A stretch of DNA of 64,000 bases from Flaviflagellibacter sp963786225 (GCA_963786225.1 CAWAYQ010000016.1:1-64000), one strand, 5' to 3'. Positions 9,842 to 19,031 are shown, counted from the stretch's first letter. Translations and numbers: made by a program. The notes: generated by a model not told the origin, from the letters alone.

Positions 9842-10958
9842 ATGATCGTTCTCGATTGCCACGCGCATGTCTTCCAGCACTGGGCGGAAGCCTGCGGTCA
9901 CCCGTCTAGCGAGATCCATCGCAGGTATATCCAGAAGGTTCAAACTCGGACCTCGGCCCGGGTTTTCAGGGCGCGCGACGGCAAGGTCGTCTCGGGAGCC
10001 GTGCTGTTCAGGGAGGGCGACGATTCATCGGGCGGGGACGGATGTCGACTTCAGGGTGGGTAATTATGGCCGCCTCGATTTCACGATCGACGGCGAGGAC
10101 TACCACTCGCAATACATGCCGGTGGGCATGCAGCAGATCGTGGCGCCGCCGGAGTTGATGCTGGCGCAGATGAGCTATGCGGGCGTCGACCACTGCATCC
10201 TGCAAACCGGCTGGGGCTATGGCGCGATGAACGATTACAACGCGTTCGCCCAGAACCAGTATCCCGACAATTTCACGGCCCTGCTGAACGTCGATGAGCC
10301 GCGGGCCTTCACCGATGCGGGACTTGCGGAGTTCGACCGCGCCCATCGTGATCTGGGGCTAAAGGGTGTGTACTTCGCGCTAGACGCTTTTGCCCGTTAC
10401 GGTTTCGACGTCACGTTCGACGCTGCCCGCTACGACGCGTTCTGGTCGAAGATCGACAGCGCCGGCCTCCCTGTATTCTTCGAGATCACGGCCATCCCGA
10501 ATTACGATGCGGCCAGCTACATCAGCAATCTCGCGCGCCTGCACGGCCTGATGGACCGCTACAGCAACATCCGGTGGGTTCTGGTAATGGGGCCGCCCGT
10601 CGGCTTCTTTGGCAAATCGGGCGCCTGGGATTTTCCGGACGAGGTGCTCGCGGCCCTGCGGCACGACAATCTGCTGATCGAAATCATGTTCCCCATCACT
10701 TGGGGCGGGGCGTGGGAGTATCCCTATCCGCAGGCGCAGGAACTGGTGCGTGGCATGCGCGATCTGTTCGGTGCGTCCAAGCTGATCTGGGGCTCCGACA
10801 TGCCGAATGTCGAACGCTTCTGCACGTACACCCAGAGCCTGGATTACGTCCGCCGTCACTGCAGCTTCCTGAGCTCCAGCGAGAGAGACGCGGTCCTCGG
10901 AGGAAATCTGCAATCGGCGCTCGCCATCGGCACCCGCAAACGCGCGGTCGCCGCCTGA
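9842..10958 (+). pseudogene. Amidohydrolase family 2 protein (ACMSD-like), one frameshift
   Basis: Metal-dependent hydrolase or decarboxylase of the amidohydrolase_2 group. The start at ATG 9842 gives the metal motif LDCHAHVF. Near 10035, in a G-rich run, the frame changes, and the remaining 300 residues are continuous: HGLMDRYSNIRWVLVMGP, LIEIMFPITWGG and the C-terminal metal or proton-transfer motif LIWGSDMPNVERFC. Total length of about 371 residues is normal. A single extra or missing base accounts for the break. It follows the transporter genes by 4 bp, so it probably acts on the imported compound or a product of it. Confidence 0.7.
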
Positions 10959-11013
10959 CAACGCCTCACCAACAGCCCGCGCAAGCGGATCGGCCTATCA
11001 GAGGAAATCATAC

Positions 11014-12106
11014 GTGGACCACGATCTCATCGAGCCCGTAACAACGGGCGCCGGGCCCGAACTGCCGCCCGACAGCACCGCAACACCATCCTTCATCGTC
11101 TTCGAGGAGCGCGTGCGGCACAATCTGCGGCGGACGGCGGAAGCTTGCGGCGGCATCGGCCGGCTGATGCCGCACCTCAAAACGCACCGCGCGCCGTGGA
11201 TGGTCGAATTGCTGCTGTCGCAGGGTGTCCGTGCCTTCAAGGCGGCGACGGTGGCGGAGGTCGAGATGGCCGTTAGCGCGGGTGCGCCGCATGTCACCTG
11301 GGCTTATCCGACCGCCAGCAGCGCCAATATCGCGCGCTTCGTGTCGTTCGCGCCGTGAACACCGGAGCACGACGTTTGTGGGCCTCGTTGATTCCTTCGC
11401 CGCTCTCGAGATCTGGAAAACCATACTGGCTGGTGCGGACACCAACATCACCCTGCGCGTCGACCTCGATCCCGGGCTCGGGCGTACCGGAGTGCCGATG
11501 TCAGAGGTCGCCCTGCCGCTGGCGCGCGCCATCCACGAGTGCGGGCACTTGGCCGGCTGGCACGTCTATGACGGCCACGTGAAAGGCACTTATGCCGAGC
11601 GCGATGCCCAAGTGCGGGAACTGGCGGCGAAGGTGCGCGGGCTGGGGGATGCGCTGCGAGCCGAAGGCATTGAGACCGATGTGGTCGCGGGCTGCAGCTA
11701 CACCTTCGACATGTGGCCGAAGGATGTGGCTGCCTATGTGTCCTCAGGCAGCTGGACCTATTCCAGCGCGCAACACGATATCGAGTTGAAGCATCTCGGC
11801 TGGCAGCCCGCGGCCTTCGTGCTGGCGAGCATCGTCTCGGCCCGTTCCGGCACCCTTACGCTGGATGCCGGCTGTAAGGCCATCACTCCTGACAAGCCGC
11901 TGGCCGAACGCTTCCGCTGGCACGGCCGCATCCTGCTCATGAACGAGGAGCACACCGTCGTTGAGGGCAACAATCTGTTGGTGGGCGACCGGGTTCTGCT
12001 GATCCCGCAGCACACCTGCACCACCGCCTATCTCTACGACAGCGCCCTGGTGAAGACGATTGACGGGCGCTGGGAGCGCCGTCCCCAAATGGGAAGCGCC
12101 AGATAG
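11014..12106 (+). pseudogene. D-threonine aldolase / D-serine deaminase-like PLP enzyme, one frameshift
   Basis: The protein starts at GTG 11014 behind AGAGGAAA. It carries the PLP-lysine motif MPHLKTHRAPWMVELL of the alanine-racemase-fold family that includes D-threonine aldolase. Near 11355 the frame changes and continues with FVGLVDSFAALEIW, RVDLDPGLGRTGVP, AGWHVYDGHVKG and, near the end, LTLDAGCKAITPDKP and LLVGDRVLLIPQHTCTTAYL. The His and Cys of the last motif are the metal ligands of this family. Total length of about 364 residues is normal. Substrate is unknown; the context suggests cleavage of a beta-hydroxy D-amino acid made in this pathway. Confidence 0.75.
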
Positions 12107-12175
12107 GCAATACCGCCTCGACCAATGGAAAAGCCGACACGCCTGAATGGACGTGCCGCGATGGAGATCAGTGCA

Positions 12176-12634
12176 ATGACGCCGGAAGAGAAGCTCGCCT
12201 CTATGGGGCTCGTACTGCCGCAGACGATCGTTCCGTCGGCCAACTACGTACCGTTTCGCTGGGCCGGCAATCTTCTGTTCCTGTCCGGACAAGGTCCCAA
12301 AAGGGCGGATGGCACGTTTCACATCGGCCGCGTCGGCCGAGACCTCTCGGCCGATCAGGCCTATGAGCACGCGAGACTGGTTGGGCTCAATCTTCTCGGC
12401 GCTGCCGAAAATGGCCGTTGGGGAACTCAGCCGCATTCGGCCGTCGTGAAGCTGCTCGGAATGGTCAACGCCGAGCCTGATTTCACAGCGCATCCGAAAG
12501 TTATCAACGGTTGCTCGGACTTGTTCGTGGATGCGCTCGGCGAGGCCGGTCGCCACGCTCGATCTGCCGTCGGCATGGGCTCTCTGCCGAACGGTATGTC
12601 GGTCGAAGTCGAAGCGATCCTGCTCGTCGATTGA
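12176..12634 (+). CDS. RidA family protein
   Basis: A 152-residue member of the YjgF/YER057c/UK114 family, of the longer subgroup that begins MTPEEKLASMGLVLP. It has the family segments FLSGQGPKR, GLNLLGA and the ending GMSVEVEAILLVD. RidA proteins hydrolyse reactive enamine or imine intermediates released by PLP enzymes, which fits its place right after a PLP-dependent gene. The start at 12176 is preferred because the family usually begins here and a GGAG lies 9 bp upstream; the frame is open to 12125. The gene is intact. Confidence 0.85.
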   Translation: MTPEEKLASMGLVLPQTIVPSANYVPFRWAGNLLFLSGQGPKRADGTFHIGRVGRDLSADQAYEHARLVGLNLLGAAENGRWGTQPHSAVVKLLGMVNAEPDFTAHPKVINGCSDLFVDALGEAGRHARSAVGMGSLPNGMSVEVEAILLVD

Positions 12635-12676
12635 AGACGCACGCTCGCAAGTTTTCTCAAACATGAAAAATTCAGC

Positions 12677-13443
12677 ATGGACCTCCCGGTAAACCCATTC
12701 AAACGCGCCATTCATGCCGGCGAACAGCAGATCGGGCTGTGGACCAGCCTCGTGAGCACGATGGCCATCGAGATAGTGTCAGGTTCGGGATTCGACTGGC
12801 TGTTGCTCGATACCGAGCATGCACCAAACGAGCTACCGATGGTGGTGGACCAGCTCCGCGCAATGATGGGATCACCGACCCATCCCATCGTTCGCGTGCC
12901 GTCAAACGACCAAGTAGCGGTCAAGCGTTATCTGGATGCCGGTGTCCAGAGCTTTCTGAATTCCGATGGTGGAAACGGCGGAGGAGGCTAGTCAGGCGGT
13001 TTCCTTCACGCGTTTTCCGCCCGATGGGGTCCGGGGTTTTGCCGCGGCGTCGCGGTCATCGCAGTTCGGACGCATCAAGGATTATCACCGCCGTGCGCAC
13101 GAGGAGATCTGCTTGCTTGTGCAGGTCGAAAGCGCGTTGGGTCTCGAAAACCTTGAAGCGATCTGCGCCGTTCCGGGCGTCGATGGCGTGTTCGTCGGCC
13201 CGGGCGATCTCTCGGCTGCGCTCGGCTATCTCGGCGACCAGGGAAACTCCCAAATGGTCGAGCTGATCGAAGGCGCCGTCCGCAGGATCGTCGCGGCAGG
13301 CGATCGCGCGGGAATCCTGACCGGCGACGAAAGCTCTGGCCCGGCGCTATATCGCGGCTGGATGCGTCTACACCGCGGTTGGCAGCGATATTGCGGTTCT
13401 GGCACGCGGTTCCGAAGCGCTTTCGGCACGATTCAAGATGTGA
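12677..13443 (+). pseudogene. HpcH/HpaI family aldolase, two frameshifts
   Basis: Class II aldolase of the 2-keto-3-deoxy acid group. From ATG 12677 the first part reads GEQQIGLWTSLVS and FDWLLLDTEHAPNE, then VKRYLDAGVQSFL. Near 12960 the frame changes (PMVETAEEASQAV, then FGRIKDYHRRAHEEICLLVQVES and the metal region GVDGVFVGPGDLSAALG). Near 13330 it changes again for the ending YIAAGCVYTAVGSDIAVL, with a stop at 13441-13443. Family length is kept at about 255 residues. Such enzymes cleave hydroxy-keto acids to pyruvate and an aldehyde and would be a late step of the catabolic cluster. Confidence 0.75.
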
Positions 13444-13718
13444 GGGCGTGAGCCAAGCGTGGAGCGGCCGTTCGGCACTTCGGTTGCCGAATGGCCGATC
13501 TGGCGGAACCGGGGATCGCGTCCAGGACCATCTGAATACCCTTGAGACCTGTGTGGGTGTTACCATCCACCAGATAGACCCTGTACTACCAGCCACTCTA
13601 GGAAAAGGCGGCGGAACCGGCATTCCTTCAGCCGAACTCTACGATTTAGACTGTAGATGAAGCGGGCATCCCGGCAGGCGGACGTACATGCGGTAGGAAG
13701 TTGGCGCTGGCTAACTAT

Positions 13719-14360
13719 ATGTACGTTATGCTTGTGGGGTACGCGCGAATATCGACCCAGGACCAGAATCCAGCTCTTCAGGTTACCGCGCTTCAGAAAG
13801 CTGGCTGTGAGCGGGTGTTCGTAGAGACCGCGTCTGGCGCTGTCGCGGATCGTCCCGAGTTGGTCGCGGCACTCGCGTTTCTTCGCGCCGGGGATACGCT
13901 GGTTGTTTGGAAGCTGGACCGCTTGGCCCGTTCTCTTCGCCAGCTCATTGAGACCGTCCATGATCTCAAAGCGCGAGGCATTAAGTTCACCTCGCTCACC
14001 GAGGCGCTGGACACCAACACGGCATCCGGCGAGCTGTTCTTCCACATCTTCGGGGCGCTCGGGGAATTCGAACGGGCTTTAATACGCGAGAGAACGCGAG
14101 CAGGGCTGGCTGCGGCACTGGCCCGGGGTCGTAAGGGCGGTCGTCCGAAGAGCCTGAGCGAAAGCGATCTCGCGGCTGCGCGCCAGCTGCTGCGCGATCC
14201 GATGATTTCCGTGAAGGAAGTCGCCGGCCGGCTGAACGTCAGCGACTCGACGCTGTACCGATATATCCCGGCCATCCGGACCCGGGTCGCGAATGAACGC
14301 TTAACGGCACCACCATTCATCGCCGTCCGGCCAACGTCGAGCGAGGCGCTCACTGATTAA
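13719..14360 (+). CDS. Serine recombinase / resolvase
   Basis: A resolvase-invertase of about 213 residues. The N-terminal catalytic domain shows the serine motif VGYARISTQDQNPALQ, the Arg-containing segment LVVWKLDRLARSLRQLIE and FGALGEFERALIRERTRAGL. Residues about 140-180 form the Hin-type DNA-binding helix-turn-helix (VKEVAGRLNVSDSTLYRYIP). Met codons lie at 13719 and 13728; the second gives the more usual MLVGYARIS start. It lies at the border between the broken catabolic region and a patch of plasmid- or phage-like small genes, as expected for a mobile-element recombinase. The last 60 bp overlap the convergent nuclease gene. Confidence 0.9.
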   Translation: MYVMLVGYARISTQDQNPALQVTALQKAGCERVFVETASGAVADRPELVAALAFLRAGDTLVVWKLDRLARSLRQLIETVHDLKARGIKFTSLTEALDTNTASGELFFHIFGALGEFERALIRERTRAGLAAALARGRKGGRPKSLSESDLAAARQLLRDPMISVKEVAGRLNVSDSTLYRYIPAIRTRVANERLTAPPFIAVRPTSSEALTD

Positions 14361-14876
14361 GATGTCGCCGACATCCCGACCATTAAGCCGAAGGTCGACG
14401 AGTGTTCTGCCGTACCGATCGGTGCCATGGCGGCTGACGGCCACGCTGCCGCGGTTCAGAAGCTCCCTGAGGCGCGTCGCGGCCTTCTTTCCGAGGTCGA
14501 TCTCCTTCGTGCCGCCGCAGACTTGGCTGTGCGTCTCCGGGGCGTCGATGCTCGCGATCCTCATGACCTCGGTGCCGATCCGGATGGTGTCGCCGTCAAC
14601 AATACAGTCGCGGTCCGATCCAGACCGGCAGGAACTGAAGGATCGGGGCACGTCCGACGGTGTCTGTCGTTCCGCCGCCGGCGGTGACGGCGGGAGGAGG
14701 GGGGCAACGCGTGGGTCGAAATCGGGCGTAAACCGGACCCACAATACGACCGCGGCCCCGATCAGGAAGGCAATCGACGATCCTCGGGACCGCGCCCCGG
14801 ATTTCTCGACGCAAGCGGGAACTGGGGCTTTCGCCCCACGGCTCCGGTGTTTTGGTGAAGATCGGCCCTTCTCCAA
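14301..14876 (-). CDS. Thermonuclease (SNase-like) family protein, membrane-anchored
   Basis: The C-terminal 100 residues are an SNase domain: DCIVDGDTIRIGTEVMRIAS with the catalytic Asp, IDAPETHSQVCGG with the Glu, and RHGTDRYGRTLVDLRLNG with the second Arg. A transmembrane helix (SSIAFLIGAAVVLWVRF) precedes it. The N-terminus is doubtful. In the read frame only a TTG at 14876 is available, whereas an ATG at 14883 opens MKLGEGPIFTK in the next frame and continues as RREIRGAVPR up to the membrane helix. A one-base error near 14785 would join them. Convergent 60-bp overlap with the resolvase. Confidence 0.75.
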   Translation of the reverse strand: MEKGRSSPKHRSRGAKAPVPACVEKSGARSRGSSIAFLIGAAVVLWVRFTPDFDPRVAPLLPPSPPAAERQTPSDVPRSFSSCRSGSDRDCIVDGDTIRIGTEVMRIASIDAPETHSQVCGGTKEIDLGKKAATRLRELLNRGSVAVSRHGTDRYGRTLVDLRLNGRDVGDILISERLARRWPDGDEWWCR

Positions 14877-14939
14877 GTTTCATAGGCTGCAGGATAGCCT
14901 TGGAGCCCTGCCAGACGGTTACCGCGAAGGGAGAGATTG

Positions 14940-15119
14940 ATGACCAGTAGAGCCACGAAGAGGAAGCGCGCTGCACTGCCGGGCGTGCCTGCGATGGACC
15001 TCATCCGCGCCGGCGCGCTCGACCCGCATTTCCATCTCACAGACCCCATCGATGAGAAGTACCGGAAACTGCAGGCCGGGAGGCAGATCGACGATCTGTC
15101 CGACCGAGACGCTCTATAG
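14940..15119 (+). CDS. Small hypothetical protein
   Basis: A 59-residue frame from ATG 14940 with a good ribosome site (AGGGAGAG, 4 bp before the ATG). The N-terminus is basic (SRATKRKRAALPG) and the rest is acidic (LTDPIDEKYRKL, IDDLSDRDAL). Codon choice is like that of real genes nearby. I do not recognise a family. A minus-strand reading of the same bases also has some coding character (see the neighbouring gene), so the strand is not certain. Confidence 0.4.
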   Translation: MTSRATKRKRAALPGVPAMDLIRAGALDPHFHLTDPIDEKYRKLQAGRQIDDLSDRDAL

Positions 15120-15177
15120 AGCCGATCGAACTGCTTGACGGTGTAGTCACAATCCTCGCCAATGAGGCTGGTGACGG

Positions 15178-15647
15178 TCATGATGACCTCCGGACTTCGC
15201 CGGTCTGGACCTCGAGCGCGAGAGATACCGCGGACGCCGCAACGGCAAGGTTTGCGAGGCGCTCCTCTTCGTCGTCGATCCTGTCCCACACGTAATCGGG
15301 GCGCACGCCGTCGGCAAGCGGGGCTTCGCGGCGGCCACGGCCAGGAGTTCCCGCGCCAGCGAGCCCTCCGGAAAGTCGTCGGGCAGAACCCCGGCGTCAT
15401 CGATCTCTTCTTCGACGAGGCGCCACGCCGCCAAAACAACCCTTGCCTTATCGGTATCGGCCATCAGCGCCTCGAAGGTCGCCTGGAGCCCTTCTTCCAT
15501 CAGAAGCCGAACAGCCATGTCCGCGTTTGCGACGGTCGCGGTCCGGGTGGTTCCGTTCACATTCCGCGGGAAGGTAACAGTTAAGCCCACGAGCTTCTGT
15601 GCCGCCTCTACGAAGCTCCGCGGCATTGCAATGGTCACGCTGTTCAT
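15178..15647 (-). pseudogene. Hypothetical protein of the mobile patch, one frameshift
   Basis: From ATG 15647 the protein reads MNSVTIAMPRSFVEAAQKL and is coherent to LLAVAAAKPRL. The read frame then turns Arg/Ser-rich, while the next frame continues well (DGVRPDYVWDRIDDEEERLA, AASAVSLALEVQTGEVRRSS) and stops at 15178-15180. An indel near 15325 is the likely cause. The stop overlaps a downstream minus-strand ATG (ATGA) that opens MTVTSLIGEDCDYTVKQFDR, so another small gene may follow. About 155 residues in total; no family recognised. It is helical and acidic, and looks cytoplasmic. Confidence 0.5.
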
Positions 15648-15674
15648 GGGAAATTTCTGACTTTTCTAAAGTTG

Positions 15675-16138
15675 CTACACGCTCGTTGCGTCGGCGGACG
15701 GCCTAGGTCCTGTAGCGTCGAAGCTGTGTTCGGCGCCGACGATGGTACGATTTGCCAGCTCCGAAACGACGCTCCCATACAGCATTTCGAGTTCGGCCTG
15801 GTGGAGCTGGGCCTGATAGACATCGTCGGTATGGTGCGAGACCTCATCGACCAAAGACAGAAGATGGATATCGCCGCCTTCATCGACCATCACCGCAGCC
15901 CGGTAAGGATGCGCGCCATACCATTCCCTGAGCCCGCGGGTGTGACGATCGCCGCGAAGGGCGGACCGCCAGCCGCAATGCAACGGGAGAGAAATAACTC
16001 CGCATTGATGTCATCGACCTGGTTCATCTTGAGGTAATCGGTGAGTGTAATTTCGCCGATCACGTTATACGGGTAAGCCTTACCATCGATCTCAATCATC
16101 AGATCGCAATGCGGAAAGTTCGAATTTATGACTTTCAT
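15675..16138 (-). pseudogene. Hypothetical protein of the mobile patch, one frameshift
   Basis: The ATG at 16138 has a strong ribosome site (AGGAGA, 6 bp upstream). The first part reads MKVINSNFPHCDLMIEIDGK and NVIGEITLTDYLKMNQVDDI. Near 15920 the frame changes and continues LREWYGAHPYRAAVMVDEGG, DIHLLSLVDEVSHHTDDVYQ and ELEMLYGSVVSELANR, ending at 15675. Total about 154 residues. The alternation of hydrophobic and acidic residues suggests a soluble mixed fold. I do not recognise it. It may form an operon with the gene ending at 15178. Confidence 0.5.
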
Positions 16139-16222
16139 GGCGTTTCTCCTGGAAGTCGTCGGGGTAATCCGGTAGCCGGCTTCGAGCATGTCGGCCGTAA
16201 ATCCGGGTCGACAGCGAAAAAT

Positions 16223-16250
16223 ATCAAGGCCGGTACGTACCGGCCTTGAT
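16223..16250. terminator. 28-bp perfect palindrome, likely bidirectional terminator
   Basis: The arms ATCAAGGCCGGTAC and GTACCGGCCTTGAT are exact reverse complements with no loop bases between them. It lies 9 bp past the stop of the minus-strand gene ending at 16259 and upstream of the next minus-strand ribosome site. A terminator is the simplest reading, although no clear T-run follows; a protein-binding site is the alternative. Confidence 0.5.
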
Positions 16251-16258
16251 CATGGTGG

Positions 16259-16595
16259 CTACCAGGGCAACTGCGCCTTGGCGTGGTAGATGGTCCACTT
16301 GCCATCCCGGTAGGACACCGCGGAGGCCTCGCCGGGAACCGGCTGCTCATCGGTGCCAATGACCCTGCCGATGGCCATAGGGAATACCGCGCCATCTTCG
16401 AGCGGTGTATCCTTCAAGCGGTTGAGCTCCGCGCCTGCTCCGGGCAAACGCAGATATCTCGCTGCAAGCTCCGCGTCGTAGATGTCGATGATCGGCTTAA
16501 AGTCCGCCTCCCAGAACGGGCCATTGCCCAGGTCGGCATCAACGCACTCGTTAAGCGCCGCGGCAATCGGCGGTGTTGTTCGTATCTTCTGTCAT
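16259..16595 (-). pseudogene. Hypothetical protein of the mobile patch, one frameshift
   Basis: An ATG at 16595 opens MTEDTNNTADCRGA and stops; the next frame over the same region reads AAALNECVDADLGNGPFWEA, FKPIIDIYDAELAARYLRLP and continues to YRDGKWTIYHAKAQLPW at 16259. One indel near 16560 would join them into a protein of about 110 residues. No family recognised. A short hydrophilic plasmid- or phage-type protein is the best description. Confidence 0.45.
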
Positions 16596-17016
16596 TTTTC
16601 TCTCTCAATACTTGCTCGCCAACGTCCGCCACGACAACAGTAATGGCTCCCCGCAAGGCGCGAGTTGCTTGGACAGAACGCTTTCAGGCAGCAACATCCG
16701 AATAATTAAGGATGCTTTTGAGAAGCGCAAGGCAACCCGAGGGCCCCTTTCCCTTTGTTCAAATGTAAAATAAGTATTTCATGGATAGGTAATCGCATAA
16801 CGGGCACTTTTTGCAGTAGTAGATTCTAAAATTTACTTGCAAAATACGTGGCGATGTATGTAAGATCTTAGTAAGATAAATTTAGGAGGCTATTACCGAC
16901 AAAACGGCTTCGCTCTGAACCCAAATGTTCTTATGTCTATTTCGTGGGCGGACCATCAGATTAGGTGAAAACGCGATTTTGACGAGTTTTACTCCGAGCT
17001 CAGCCAAGCACCCGTT
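16596..17016. other. AT-rich gene-free stretch
   Basis: No convincing gene is seen. From about 16740 to 16960 the DNA is clearly more AT-rich than its surroundings, with runs such as GTAAGATAAATTTAGGAGG at about 16870. This is the usual look of a promoter or replication-control region in a mobile element. It separates two sets of minus-strand genes. Confidence 0.4.
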
Positions 17017-17160
17017 TCAGCTTGGTTTCCGGTTCATGAGATAGAGACGGACCGCCTTTCGGATCAGGTGCGACCTCGTCGTGCCGGCGTGGAATGCGAT
17101 CTCCGCGAGTTCGCGGAGGGCTTCGTCATCAATGAGGACTTCGAACCGCCGCCTGCTCAT
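17017..17160 (-). CDS. Small ribbon-helix-helix (CopG-like) protein
   Basis: A 47-residue protein starting MSRRRFEVLIDDEALREL and continuing AFHAGTTRSHLIRKAVRLYL. A short beta strand followed by two helices with TTRSHLIRKAVR is the ribbon-helix-helix pattern of CopG/ParD-like DNA-binding proteins. Its ATG overlaps the reconstructed stop of the upstream gene (ATGA), which supports both. It may repress its own operon or the replication-like gene before it. Family assignment is by pattern only. Confidence 0.55.
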   Translation of the reverse strand: MSRRRFEVLIDDEALRELAEIAFHAGTTRSHLIRKAVRLYLMNRKPS

Positions 17161-17776
17161 CGTGCATGCCCCGGATCTGCGCATTGCACCCCGCAGCCCA
17201 TATTGATGCCCTTCATGCGATCGGTCGTGCTGTCGACCGTTGAACGGGTCCCGCGCCTGGCTCTCTGGCGGCAGCCACAACTCGGTCTGGAACGTGCCAT
17301 CGCCATCCAGCGACCCTTTCATGGCATATGTCACGAGCTCGACCAGAGACTTCTTCGTCCTGTCAAACACCTCGCTGCCCTTCAGGACCGGCTCGTCATC
17401 AAGCAGATCAAGAACCCTTCCGGCATAGTTCGGATGCGGCAACATCAAAGCATGCACGTGCGGAAGTCTGCGCTCCGCGGTGTTGCTATACCGACTGCCC
17501 TCGAAATCGATAAAGGCACGCAGGATCGGCTGGATACCGCCTCTTGCGATCGACATGGTTGCCCATAAGGTTTTTCAGGAACCGCGCATACAGCTCCTCA
17601 AAATACGGCATCGCGTTAGCCGGAACGGGATTTCCCGACGTCGTGGTCAGAAACCTGAGATGGCGGTCGATATATGCGTCGAACGTATCGGGATGTTCGT
17701 TCCAAACGTCGACGTAATGACTCTTGATGCCTTCGATGATGTTCGTTGCAAACTGGTTCTTTAAAAGCTGTTCCAT
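17157..17776 (-). pseudogene. Possible HUH-type replication protein, two frameshifts
   Basis: From ATG 17776 the protein reads MEQLLKNQFATNIIEGIKSH, DVWNEHPDTFDAYIDRHLRF and FLKNLMGNHVDRKR. Near 17545 the frame changes and gives RAFIDFEGSRYSNTAERRLP, then HVHALMLPHPNYAGRVLDLL and SLVELVTYAMKGSL. A second change near 17245 leads to a stop at 17157. HVHALM fits the His-hydrophobic-His motif of HUH nucleases, and the later TYAMKG could hold the catalytic Tyr, as in rolling-circle initiators. The match is short, so this is an inference. It would make the patch a small plasmid or phage remnant. Confidence 0.4.
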
Positions 17777-17973
17777 TAGATGGGTATATTGTCCTTGTGT
17801 AGTTGCGTGCGAAACTATCGACCCCGAAATGGCTTCGGGCATCGGGCAGTGTAATCCGTGGCTTCAAATTGCGATCGACTGACCGAGCTATGACGAAAGG
17901 TGCCGTGCGGCTGGTGATCTATTTATATGGCCCCGGCCCGGAAACCCGGGTCGAGGCCTGTGTCTTTTTGGAC

Positions 17974-18162
17974 TTAGTTCTTAAGAACCTCGGCGTTTGC
18001 CTTCGCCCATTCCGCGCGCTCCTCCGCAGAGAAGGTTTTCACCGGCGCCGGCGTCCTTGGTTTAAAGCCGTATGTGCGAAGTCGGCTGTTCTGATGCCCG
18101 CCATACTTGTTGTTCGGCTCGCCCCGCAGGTGGGCCGGGTAGTCCCCGATGGTTTTTCTCAT
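17974..18162 (-). CDS. Small hypothetical protein
   Basis: A 62-residue frame starting MRKTIGDYPAHLRGEPNNKY and ending FSAEERAEWAKANAEVLKN. Its ATG overlaps the stop of the preceding minus-strand gene in an ATGA, which supports translation from both. An 8-bp inverted repeat (CCCCGATG / CATCGGGG, 18144-18167) covers the junction and could modulate coupling. No family recognised. Confidence 0.5.
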   Translation of the reverse strand: MRKTIGDYPAHLRGEPNNKYGGHQNSRLRTYGFKPRTPAPVKTFSAEERAEWAKANAEVLKN

Positions 18163-18545
18163 CGGGGGGACGGCCAGTTCCCAAGACGACCGGCATGGCC
18201 TGCCATCATGAATTCGTGGATCTGCTCCTGATCGATGAGCAAGACAGGATGGTCAGTATTGACGAAGAACCGGGGTCCTGCTCGATGCAGCGGAATGTGG
18301 AGCGTGCCTGCCGGCATTTCGCGTGCTTTTTCTTGATACCAAACCAGGTGCTCAAGCTTCTTCCAGTCGCCTACGGGGCTGGAAAACTTCTTCAAAAATA
18401 ACAATGTCAGTCTCGGCGAAAATCGCCGTCCTCTTTTAAAATACAGATATATAATGTGAATTTGCCGATACCCATTCTTTGAACGGGTTTTACGGCTCAA
18501 TGTCGGTTGACGACCGGACGATAGCATAGCCAGAGGCTCGGTCAA
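18159..18545 (-). CDS. Hypothetical protein, start uncertain
   Basis: The last 90 residues look like a real protein: KKFSSPVGDWKKLEHLVWYQ, EMPAGTLHIPLHRAGPRFFV and DHPVLLIDQEQIHEFMMAGH. The first 40 residues come from AT-rich DNA of poor coding character, so translation may begin later, for example at a TTG near 18405. The stop overlaps the ATG of the following small gene. No family recognised. Confidence 0.4.
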   Translation of the reverse strand: MTEPLAMLSSGRQPTLSRKTRSKNGYRQIHIIYLYFKRGRRFSPRLTLLFLKKFSSPVGDWKKLEHLVWYQEKAREMPAGTLHIPLHRAGPRFFVNTDHPVLLIDQEQIHEFMMAGHAGRLGNWPSPR

Positions 18546-18767
18546 GTACTGTTTGGCAAACGTGCTCCATAATATGCGAACGTTGCTGGTCTGGATGTAG
18601 AACTGTTCGATCTGGCGCCCTTCAGGACTTGGCGGCGCATGGGACTAACCAACCAGACCTTGCGTTTCGAGACTGGTCGAGGAAGGCTTCCGTCGAATCT
18701 GATCACACCGCGGGCCGGCTGCGTGGCACGCTTCCAACCGCTGGAGTGTTCTGATCGCTTCGCGGGA

Positions 18768-18979
18768 ATTGTTCGTCCCCCGCCCGACAAGGCGTAACGA
18801 GGGGCGTAAACCGGCAGGCGCTGCGTTGTGGAGCCAGCATCGATCTTCCGCCGCAGCGCGTCATCATCAAACTCGCCCCGGCCGATCTGGCAAAAGAGAG
18901 GTCGCTTCTGACCTCCATCGCGCCGGGCATCATGGCGGCGCCGGTGCCAGCCTTCCGATGGGGACCGCGGATTGAATGA
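18768..18979 (+). pseudogene. comM: comM/yifB fragment, plus-strand piece
   Basis: YifB/ComM is a Mg-chelatase-related AAA+ helicase that helps branch migration during natural transformation. This piece reads DLPPQRVIIKLAPADLAKE and later APGIMAA, which corresponds to the conserved LPPKR, NLAPADLPKEG and LGLMAA block around residues 55-90 of the family. Before it, a PDKA segment at about 18785 matches the GLPDKAV motif. Indels and stops (18796, 18806) interrupt the frame. The AAA+ domain is absent. It lies head-on to the N-terminal piece at 19032-19181. Confidence 0.6.
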
Positions 18980-19031
18980 CGCTTGCTAGACGCGCCCGAC
19001 TTCGCATCCGTCGCGGCCACCGCTTTCCGGA

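Noticed and set aside
15147..15439. Long minus-strand reading over 14762-15439 rich in Arg and Ser.
   Set aside because: Only its short middle part after 15181 looks coding; the rest is out-of-frame sequence of neighbouring genes.
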